The translations under genes were made by a program, and so were the position numbers. A stretch of DNA of 64,000 nt from CALFBG01 sp045110315 (lineage in GTDB: Bacteria > Bacteroidota > Bacteroidia > Chitinophagales > Saprospiraceae). The stretch lies in assembly GCA_045110315.1 (NCBI GenBank), contig JBGCFY010000134.1, forward strand, positions 12,286-76,285, given 5' to 3'. Position 1 is the stretch's first letter; each line of letters opens with the position of its first letter. Of this stretch, positions 35,950-47,900 are shown one piece after another. The notes beneath the pieces are model-generated. The model searched no databases. It saw only the letters and a program-made list of their open reading frames with translations, and was not told the DNA's origin.

Positions 35950-38900
35950 AAACTACTTCTAGCTTCCAAAACGATATAATCTGCCAAACTAGCAATCGTA
36001 GGTTTCAAGAATATTTCTCGAATGGGTACTTCTTTCTGAATCGTCTTTCGAATTTCTGAAACCAATCTTGTAGCGAGCAAGGAATGTCCACCCAATTCGA
36101 AGAAGTTATCGTGAATACCAATTTTTTCTACGTGAATTAAACTCGTCCAAATCTCAGCGAGCTGGGCTTCCGTTTCGTTTCTTGGTGCTACGTATTCGTT
36201 GCTTCTTAATCCTGAAATAACTGGATTAGGTAAAGCTTTTTTATCAATTTTCCCATTACTCGTCAGTGGGAAGGCATCTAATTCCATCATAATCGCAGGC
36301 ACCATGTAATCTGGTAATTGCTTTTTCAATGCAGACCGAATCGCCTTCTGATTGTAATCTCCATTAGGAATAATGTAGGCAACCAATCGTTTGTCCCCTG
36401 ACGCATCTTCTTTAGCTACAACAATACTGCTATAAACTAAATCCAACTCTTGTAATTTGGCTTCAATTTCTCCAAGCTCGATCCGGAAACCTCTGATCTT
36501 CACTTGATCATCTAATCGTCGGAAGAATTCAATATCTCCGTTAGCCAACCAGCGGGTAAAGTCTCCCGTTTTGTATAATTTAGTTGTTGCATTTTCCGTA
36601 AGGGAATCCTCAATAAATCGTTCCGCTGTTAAGCTTGGTCGATTGTGATATCCTCTTGCAACTTGTATTCCTGCGATATGCAATTCTCCGGGTACACCGA
36701 CGGGACAAAGCTGACCTTGTTTATCTAAAATGTACAACTTAGTATTCGCTACCGGCTTACCAATCGGCACTTTATCTAGCTTAGTTTCCGTTGTAGGAAC
36801 TTCCCAATAAGAAACGTCAATCGCAGCTTCAGTTGGCCCGTATAAATTGTGCAATTCAGCGTGTCCTAAATACTTTTTAAAGGCTGCAACGTGACTAGGC
36901 TTCAATGCTTCCCCACTACAAAGTACTCTGCGTAAACTCTGACATTCGTCGGCAGCTACATCAGGTAAAAACACCTCCAACATCGAAGGAACAAAGTGCA
37001 TTGTTGTCACTTGTTGTGCCTCAATAATTTCTTTTAAGTACCGGTTGTCTTTATGGCCATCTGGTCGGGCAAAGACCAACTTGACCCCTGCAATAAACGG
37101 CCAGAATAATTCCCAAACGGAAACGTCAAAACAGAAAGTAGTTTTTTGCAAAATGACATCTTCTCCACTAATCAAATTATACTGATCTTGTGTCCACAAT
37201 AAGCGATTCACAATACCCGAATGCTGATTCATTACTCCTTTCGGTTTTCCCGTAGAACCCGAAGTGTAGATGATGTAAGCTAGGTTTTCAGGAGTCAACT
37301 CAAGATCAAGATTGGTTTTCGCTTCATTTGCTATTTTCCTCCAATCTTCATCTAGTAAAACTACATTTTCAACTTTCGCAGTTTCCAAGAATCCTCTTGC
37401 AACACTATTCGTAATCGCAAAGTTCGTTGCAGTATCCTCTAGTATGTAGTTCATTCGTTCCGCAGGATAACTCGGGTCAATCGGCACGTAAGCACCTCCT
37501 GCTTTAAGAATTCCTAAAATCCCTACCATCATTTCTACCGATCGATCAATACAAATACAGACTAGGTCTTCTTTTTGTAATCCTGCTTTTCGCAAATAAT
37601 GCGCTACTTGGTTTGCTTTTTCGTTTAAATCTTGATACGTAATTTCTTCTTCTTCAAAAACAACGGCAATGGCTGTTGGAATAGCCGCAACTTGCCCTTC
37701 GAAGAGATCAACTAAAGTTTGGTCCGTAGGATAAGCTCGTTCCGTATCGTTAAAGTCAAATAAAATTTGCTGCTTTTCTGGTGCACTTAAAATCCCTAGC
37801 TGATCAATTTTTTCAGTTGGCTTTAAGGTGATGGAAGACAGCAACATTTCGTAGTGCTTCATCATTCGCTCAATCGTGGCGGGAGCAAATAAATCGCTAC
37901 AATATTCGATACCTACACTCAAGCCATTTTCTCTTTCGAATACGTTGAAGCTTAGGTCAAACTTGGAGATTTCATAATCGAATTGCTCCGTCATCGCTGC
38001 CGCTTCGTCCATCTCTTCGACTTCCGCAGTTGCGCTTGCTCGTTCTACCGTTGAGAGATCTAAGTTATTCCCTAAAATAAACATCACTTGGAAAAGTGGC
38101 GTACGGCTCATATCTCGTTGATCAACGACTCGATCTACAATTTTCTCAAAAGGAACATCTTGGTGATTGTAAGCTTCGAGCGTCGTTGCTTTCACTTGTC
38201 GTAGTACCTCATCAAAACTTGGGTTTTCACTTAAGTCCGTGCGCAAAGTCAAGGTATTGACAAAAAATCCAATGAGGGCTTCAATTTCTGCTTGTGTTCG
38301 ATTGGCAATGGGACTTCCCACGGAGATATCATCCTGTCCAGTGTATTTATATAATAATACTTTAAAGGCAGACAGCAACAACATAAACATCGTGACTCCT
38401 TCTGCTTTTGCTAAAGTCTTAATTTGTCGACTCAACTTAGGATCCATTTCGAAAAACAAGTGTGCGCCCTTGGTACTTTGGATCGCAGGTCGTACGTAAT
38501 CCGTTGGTAAATTTAAGACCTCAACTCCTTTTAATTTATTTTCCCAGTACTGTAATTTTTGTTCGAGTACGTCCCCTGACAAATGTGTACGTTGCCAGAT
38601 TGCGTAATCTGCGTATTGAATTTTTAAGGCTGCTAATGCTGGTGTACGATTGGCTTGTTTTGCTTCGTATAATTCCATCAATTCTCCGAAGAAAATAGAA
38701 TTTGACCAACCATCCGAGGCAATGTGGTGAAGTACAAGTACCACTAAGTATTCTGATGCCGATACTTTGAGTAAGACGGCACGTAAAGGATGATCTTTCG
38801 ATAAATCAAAAGCTTTTGCAATAATCGCTTCTACTTCAAGTTCAATCGCTTCTTCGGAATAGCCTAACTTCTCTACGTATTCTAAACTCCACAATCCTTC

Positions 38901-41900
38901 GTCTAAAACACGTTGGTACGCCTGTCCATCTTCTTCCACGAAAACCGTTCTCAATACTTCGTGTCGATTAATCATTGCTTCGAAAGCATAAGCCAAAGCC
39001 GTTTGATCTAAATCGCTACCAAATTTCTGTACGGATGGAATATGGTAATGGGTACTTCCTTCTAATTGATCTAAGAACCATAATCTTTCTTGTGAGAAAG
39101 AAAGTGGAATATTCGAAGGTCTTGTTGCTACCGTTACGGGCGGCAATAAAGTGATTACGGATTTGGTCTCCAGGTATGCTGCTAGTGTCGATACGGTGAG
39201 ATAATCAAACAAATCAGCGATATCTATTTCGATTGACATTTCTTGACGAATGGCAGATACAACTCGAATAGCTAAAAGCGAATGACCACCTAATTCAAAG
39301 AAATCATCCATAATACCGATGCGATCTACGCCCAGTATTTCTTTCCAGATAGTAACCAAGTGAATTTCCATTTCACTACTAGCTTCTACATATTCTGTTT
39401 TTACTAAACTTGAAACGTCTGGATTTGGTAATGCTTTTTTATCAATCTTTCCGTTAGCGGTCAGGGGTAATTTTTCTAACTCAACCATAATCGAAGGCAC
39501 CATGTATTCTGGTAGTCTATTCGATAAGAAAGTTTGAATATTTTCTTTGTGGAAATCTCCTGTAGGTACTAAGTAAGCGACTAATCGTTGCGTACCACTC
39601 ACATCACTTTGCGTAATGACAACAGCTTGTTCGACTTCGGAAGATTGTTCCAACATTTTCTCAATCTCGCCGAGTTCCACTCTAAAACCACGAATCTTCA
39701 CTTGGCTATCTACTCGACCTCTAAAGTCAATACTACCGTCGGCTAACATACAAACGAGATCTCCCGTCCGATATAATAATTGTGCTTCCCCTTCTTTTTG
39801 GAAAGGATTCTGAATAAATCTTTCTTGAGTTTGTTCCGGTAAATTTAAATATCCACGGGCTACTCCAACGCCACCAATCAACAACTCACCTGGTACACCT
39901 ACAGGACATAAAGCATTGTCTTGCCCCACAACGTAAATGCAGGTATTAGAAAATGGTTTTCCTATTGGAATACTAGTATAAGTATGTTCAAAATCTACGT
40001 GGTGTAATAATTTACCAATTGTCGTCTCCGTCGGACCGTAGTGATTCACTACTTTTAAGTTAGGAGCGGCTACTTTTATTTTATTAACTAAGTCAACGGA
40101 TAATTTTTCCCCTCCAAACACAATGGCTTGCTTGGGCAATAAAATTCCCGCTTCTGTTTCTAACGCTTTCCAGTGTGAAGGAACGATTTTGATACAATCA
40201 ATTGCGTTTTCTTTGAAATAATTCTGGATAAAATCGGCATTGGTTAAAGACGCTTTCGAGAAAACGTGTACGGCACCACCCGACATCAAACCACCATATA
40301 AAACAGTATTTCCTAAATCAGCAGACATCGTTGACATCAAACCAAAATTCTTGCAATTTGATAGATCTATTTGTGCAAAAAGACCACTCAAATAATCCGT
40401 TAAATTGCGGTGCGTAACGAGTACGCCTTTCGGTTGTCCCGTAGAACCCGAAGTATAAATTACGTATGCTAAATGATCCGGCGTCAATTTCACTGGGCGT
40501 AAGTCCTCTTGCACTGCCGCTTCCAAGTCATCCAACTGAATATCAATGGAGAAAATGGGTAAGCTCAATTCAATGACATCAAAAAGACTATCCGAGTGAA
40601 TGATAATTGCTTTTACTTTTGTATCCTCAATGATATACGCTTTCCGGTCCATTGGATACGCAACATCAATTGGCACGTAGGCCGCACCCGCTTTCATGAT
40701 TCCCAACATCGAAACGATCGAAAGTTCCGAAGATTCCATCATGATTCCCACGAGGTCATCTGGTTGGATCGCGTAATTGTCGATGAGGTGTTTAGCTAAA
40801 CGATTTGCTTGGTCGTTTAAATCTGCATAGCTTAAGGTTTTCGATTCAAAAGCTACGGCGATCTCGTCCGGTGTCATTGCTACTTGTCGTTCAAACCAAT
40901 CTACCAAGGTTTCTTCCGTAGGATAATCGACGGACATTTCGCTAAATTCTTCTAATAGTTGTTTTTTCTCCGTTGCCGCTAAAATTTCTAAAGCCCCAAT
41001 ATTTTCCGTTGGATTACTTAGTACTGCAGTAAGCAAGGTATTGAAATGCACAATCATTCCCTCAATCGTAGCGGGTAAGAATAAATCGTTGCAATAAATC
41101 ACATCAACTTTCATCCCATCTTCGTCTTCTCCAAAGAAGAAAGAAAGATCAAATTTAGACGTTGCGTATTCAAACTCTTCCCCAGATAACGTTACGTCAC
41201 TTAGTTCTTGAGAATCAACTTTTTCGTTATTTTGTAAAACGAGTAGCACTTGGAATAAAGGACTGCGACTACGATCTCTTCGTTTGATCACGCGATCGAC
41301 TACTTTTTCAAAAGGTACTTCTTGATTGGCAAGTCCCCCTAAAACCGTTTGCTTAACTGCCGCAAGATGATCTTTAAAACTGGGGTTTCCACTTAAATCT
41401 GAACGGAAAGCTAAAGTATTCACAAAAAGACCAATGAGATTTTCAATCTCTGCTTGGGTGCGATTTGCCACTGAGCTACCGATGCAAATATCTTCTTGTC
41501 CAGCGTAGCGATACAATAAAACTTTCATAATCGCCATCAACAACATATACATTGTAACGCCTTCTGCTTTTGCCAATTCCTGCAATGCTTGGGTAGTCTT
41601 TTGATCAATGTTAAAGTTGATCGTTGCACCGTTGGTACTCTGCGTTGCTGGACGAGGAAAGTCTAGAGGCAAATTGATGGGTTCGAGACCCGAAAGTTTA
41701 TTTTCCCAATATTGTAATTTACTTTCTAACGCATCGCCATTTAAGTATTTGTGTTGCCACAAGGTATAATCTATATACTGAATGGGTAAGGCTGGAAGAC
41801 TAAACTCCCGCTGTTCTTTCTTAGCTTCGTAAAGCTCTACCAATTCTTTTACAAAAATGGCCATTGACCAACCATCTGAGGCAATATGATGCATCACGAT

Positions 41901-44900
41901 TGCTAGAATATATTCTTGCTGACCGAGATCCAACAAGGAAGTTCTTAGCATATGATCTTTCGCTAAGTCGAAAGGTTTTACAATTTCTTTATCAACTAAA
42001 TTAGCAATTGTTTTTGCATTAACTTCTGCGGCTAAATCAGCAGCGACCAAGCGATCTAGGGTCCACTGATTTTCAGGTAGCACCACTTGATAGCCAATAC
42101 CATCAATTTCTTGATAAACTGTTCTTAGTATTTCGTGGCGATTAACGATAGCGTTAAAAGCGTACTCCATCGCCTCTAAATCCAAGTCTCCTTCAAAACG
42201 AAGGATAACGGGCATATGGTAATTTACACTTCCTCCCATTTTGTCCACAAACCAAAGTCGATTTTGTGAGAACGACAATGGAATTCGCTCGGGTCGCTCC
42301 ATAAGAACTACTTCTGGCAAAGAGGTCTGTAGTCCGCTGTTTAGGATAAAGCTAGCCAAACTTGCCACGGTAGGATTTAAAAATAAATCTTTGATGGCTA
42401 ATTCTGTTTTCAATTCTTTACGAATAGCAGAAATCACCCGCGTTGCGAGTAAGGAATGTCCTCCTAATTCGAAGAAGTCGTCCATTACACCAACTCTTTC
42501 CAAATTGAGAATTCGTTGCCAGATCTCAGTAAGGATTGTTTCAATTTCATTACTTGGTGCTACGTATGCTTGCGCCATTAACTCCTCAATCGCTGGATTG
42601 GGAAGTGCTTTTTTATCAATTTTATCATTCGAAGTCAAAGGTATTTCACTCAATTCCATGAAAATGGCAGGCACCATATAATCTGGTAAAGTAGCTTTTA
42701 ATCCCGTTTCAATTGCCACCTTATCATAAGCTCCTTCTGGCAAAACGTACGCTACTAGACGCTTATTTCCTACACTATCTTTCTTCGCTAAAACGAGTCC
42801 TTTTTTCACCATTGCTAGTGCATCCAAGACAGCTTCAATTTCTCCTAGCTCAATTCGGTGACCTCTAATTTTTACTTGGTCATCAATTCTTCCTAAGAAA
42901 GCGATATCACCACCAGGCAACCATTTTCCTTTATCTCCGGTACGATAAATTCTTTCCGCAGGATTAAAAGGGTTAGGAATGAATTTTTCTGCGGTAAGTT
43001 CTGGGCGATTCAAATATCCTCTAGCGACCCCTAAACCTCCGATACAAATTTCGCCTTCCGCGTAAGGTGGTAAAAGTTGTAAATTTTGATCTAAGATATA
43101 GATTTGAGTGTTTGAAGAAGGCTTACCGATGGGTAAGGCTGTTCGATTCTCATCTGTAACTTTTACTTTATAAGCTGCTGCACAAACAGTACATTCCGTC
43201 GGACCGTAAGCATTAATAAAATCACTAGATTTTGCACATTGTACCGCTGTTTTTACATTAGCAATATCTCCTCCGGTCATGATCGCTCGTAAGTGCGACA
43301 ATTGGTCTACATCAAAGAGACTCAAATAACCTGATGGCAAAGAAGCTACGGTTACCCCTTGTGCTTTAATATATTCGATATATAAATCTTGATCATCAAT
43401 AACTTCTTTACTCAGAACAACTAAGCACGCACCGGAACACAGGCTCATGAAAATCTCCGGGATAGAAGCATCAAAAGACAAGGATACAAACTGTGTCAAT
43501 CGATCTGTTTCCGTCACGCCAAATAATCGGATGTGATCACAAACGATGTTGACTTTACTAGCGTGCTCAATCATCACGCCTTTAGGTCTTCCCGTTGAGC
43601 CCGAAGTATAAATAATGTAAGCTAAGTTAGTCGCTTTTAAGTTCGTTTGAACGTTTTCGATTGACTCCTTGCTGATCTCTTCCCAATCTTTATCGATTAA
43701 GGTTAACGCAACATTATCAAAATGAGCAAACAAATCAACGTGTGTGGTATCCGTGACGACTAAGGTAGTTTTACTATCATTAATAATATAGTCAATGCGC
43801 TCTTGTGGATATCCTGCATCAATTGGTAAGTAAGCTGCACCTGCTTTTAAAACGCCCATGATACTAACGATCATTTCGACGGAGCGACTAATACAGATAC
43901 CAACGATAGCTTCTTCTCGGATGCCTTGTGTACGTAAATGACTTGCCAATTGGTTTGCCCGTTCGTTGAGTTCACGGTACGTTAAGCGTTCTTCGTTAAA
44001 CGCTACGGCGATATTATCTGGTCGGAGTTTGACTTGCTCTTCAAAAAGGTCTACACTTGTTTTTCCTTCCGGATAATCAATGCTAGTATCATTAAATGTT
44101 TCTAATAATAATTCTTTTTCTGTGGCAGTTAGCAATTCGATATCTGAAAAGTTCTTCTTTTCCTGTACCACGATTTCATCAATCACCAATTCGAAGTGTG
44201 CCTTAATCATTTCGGCAAATTCGCGTTGCAACAAACTAAGGTTGTAACCAAATTTAATATTTAAAACATCCGATAGCGTAATCGCCATGGAGAAGAGGTA
44301 ATTCGTTTGTTCTTTTATCTCTAAATTTTCGACTTCTAAATTCCATTCTTTATCTACGACGTCACCCAGCGGGTAATTTTCAAACGCTAAGAGGGAATCG
44401 AATAAGTCGCCTTGGATGTTATTCCATTTTTGAATATCATTAAGAGCCGTATATTGAAATTCTCTTGCTGCCGTATGTTCTTGTTGTAAAACTGATAAAA
44501 CTTCCTCGATAGATTTCGCAGGATCTAATTTTACTCGAACTGGCATGGCATTGATAAACAAACCTACTCGTTCTTCCGCCTGCGTCATATCCGCCGGTCG
44601 ACCAGAAACTGTTACGCCGTAAACTGTATCATTACTGCTCGTATATTTAGACAATAAGAATCCCCATACGCCTTGCACTAAAGTGTTAACGGTAATTCGT
44701 TTAGCTTGTGCGTAATTTTTAATTTTTTCGGTTAACGCATGATCGTAGTTGAGATACATCTCTCTCATCTGACCACCTTTATTTCGATCGATGGCATTAT
44801 CTACAAATGGAAGTAGCGAAGGCTCTTCAAATCCTCCCATATATTTTTTCCAAAATGCCTTTTCTACAAATTCGTCCCGTGCACCAATGTACTTGATGTA

Positions 44901-47900
44901 ATCTTCGTAACGATCTTCTTTTCGGTTAAGTGTTTTTTCAACGGTAGCTAAATCGGTAGCACCTTTTGAAAATTCCTCGTAAGCCAATAATAAGTCTTCT
45001 ACTAAAATAGGAATAGACCATCCGTCAATCAAAATGTGATGGAATGTCCAAAGCATTTTATACGCTTTCTTTCCCGTTTTGACCAAGTTGACGCGCATTA
45101 ATGGTGCTTGGGTAAAATCGAAACCACGTTCGATATCTGCTTCTAAAAAAGCATCCCATTTCGCCTCTAATTCGGTAGCCGGAACTTGACTAAAGTCTAG
45201 TACTTCGAAGGGTAAATTCGTTGCTTTGTAAGCACATTGAACGGGAATAGAAAATTCATTATTGAAAAATGCCGTTCGTAAAATACTATGCTTACCGATG
45301 ACGTATTCCCAAGAAGCACGAAAAGCATCTATCTGTACACCGTTAGGAAAATCGAGCACCAATTGCTCCGTGTATGCCGTCAGGTTTTTATCATATAAAT
45401 GGTGAAAAAGCATTCCTTCTTGCAAAGGACTGAGTCGGTAAATACTATCGACCAAAGTTCTTCTCGCCACTCCATTTTCTTCCGTATCCAAAAACTGATC
45501 TAATTCTTGATAGCTTACTTCTGGTGCGAGTCCATAATCGCAAGCCGTCAATTCTGTTTGTTCTTTTTGCTGACAATGTCGAATCAACCGCGTCAAGTTT
45601 TCTAAGTAAGCTGCGGATAATTCGTTGATCGTTCCGACTTCAAAATCTTTCTTAGAGTAAACCCACGTAATGGATAGTTTCCCACCAGAGATAGCAGCGC
45701 CAATATCTAATTTATTATCAAATGGATAATCATCTGCTACACTGAACCCCGCAGATTCCTCCGCTTCCATCAACCAAGTGCTCGTATCTACGACGTTGTC
45801 TAACTGACCAAGGTAGTTAAATACAATGTCCCACTTTCCGTTAGCGAGGCTTTTACGAACATCATCCGAAGGATGCAAATACCGTAGCAATCCGTAACCC
45901 ATTCCTTTTTGAGGAATGGCCCGTAACTGCTCTTTGACAGATTTGATTAAATTACCTTCCGTTATTTCAGGGGCTACGGATAAGGCGATTGGGTATAAAT
46001 TAGTAAACCAACCTACGGTGCTCGTGGTATCAATTTCGGACGAAACGTGCTCTCTACCATGTCCTTCTAAACCAACGATTACATTTTCTTGTCCCGACCA
46101 ACTACTAATCGTCATGGCGAGGGCACTCAATAAAATATCATTGATTTCGGTATGGTAAGATTGATTTACTTCTTGTAATAAAGCTTGCGTTAAATCTTCA
46201 TCCAAGGTTACGGCGCAGCCATCTGCATCACTTCCTAAAGAAGGTGTTTCTTCCGTAAAATCAAGTGGTAAAGCTTGATAGTTATTGACAATATTTTGCC
46301 AATAGGATAATTGTGCTTGAATGCGATCCGTAACGCTATAGTCTTCTAAAGTTGTCACCCATTGGCGGAAAGAGCTAGACTTCATTCCTAAATCCAACGC
46401 TTCTCCTTTTCCAAGTGCTTCGATGCCTAAGAATAATTGATCTAAAATAATTCTCCAAGAAACACCATCTACTGCAAAGTGATGAATGACAATAAACAGT
46501 CGATTGTGTGCTTCTGTATCAGGTGTTTTCACCAAAACAGCCTTGATTAAGACTCCCGTTTCGATATTTAGACTTTCTTGATTTTCTTGGCAAACTTTGG
46601 TAATTTCTTCGCCGAGATTCTTAGTTGTAATTTCGGTTAAGTCTACGATATCTAAGCTAGGTTCGTGCTTACCGTAAGTTTGTATCCATAAGCCATCTGC
46701 TTGCGTATATTCGAAGCGTAAGGCATCATGTTGTCGCACCAAAGCTTTGACCATTTGATCTAAATGCTCCGCTGCAATATTTTTGTCAATCGCAAATAAA
46801 TTTTCTTGATTGAAATGCGAAAGGCTGGAATAATTTTTATCTAAGAACCATTGTTGAATCGGCAATAATGCGGCGGTTCCAGTTAGCATACCTTGTTCCG
46901 CAACGATCGTATTAGAATTGCCTTTAATTAATTGAGCAAGCTCGGCAATGGTTTGGTGTTTAAATAAATCTCTTGGTTGCAATTGATAACCCGCTCTTTT
47001 GATTCGGCTAACGACCTGAATACAAATAATTGAATCTCCTCCTAATTCGAAGAAATTGTCGTGAATTCCTACTTGCTTGAGGTTCAATAATTTTTTCCAT
47101 ACTTCTGCGATGGAAATTTCGACTTCCGTTTGAGGGGCAACAAATTCATTTGCTGTAGTCGTGGAAATATCTGGTTCGGGTAAAGCTTTTTTATCCACCT
47201 TACCGTTTAGGTTTAGGGGTAAATCATCCATTTCTACCATAATCGACGGTACCATATATTCAGGTATTTGCGACTTGAGGTAGTTTTGGATTTCTACTTT
47301 ATCGAAAGTGTCCGTAGGTACGACGTAAGCAACTAATCGTTTTTTATTTCCATTGGCATCTGCTTTAGCCAAGACAACACATTTATTGACGAGTGGCGAT
47401 TCTTGCATCGCTGTTTCGATTTCGCCCAGCTCAATTCGGTATCCTCTAATTTTTACTTGTGCATCTCTTCGACCAATGAAATCAATATTTCCATCTGGTA
47501 GCCAGCAGACTAAATCACCTGTTTTGTAGAGTACGGTATGTTCATTCTTATCGGTTTCTCCCAGAAAAGGATTTTTGATAAATTTCTCTTCGGTAAGGGC
47601 ATTTCTATTTAAATACCCCATCGAAACGCCATCTCCACCAATACACAATTCTCCAGCTACTCCGATCCCTGCTAATTGGCCATTAGGATGAAGAATATAC
47701 GCGGAGGTGTTGGATAAAGGTCGACCGATCGGCACCCGATCTTCTTTACAATCACGAATTGGATAGTAGGTCGCATAGACCGTTGTTTCCGTTGGTCCGT
47801 ATACGTGAACCATCATATCGCTACCCAAAACTTTTAAAGCTTTCTTTACGTGTGGGACCGATACTAATTCTCCCCCGAAGAGTAATTTCCGTAGTCCTTT

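Noticed and set aside
42241..42681. 146-codon plus-strand open frame inside NRPS2
   Set aside because: It is exactly antisense to a well-formed T-C domain region of NRPS2, and its translation is Ser/Lys-rich with no domain. It is a shadow of the real gene, like the other plus-strand frames across the NRPS genes.
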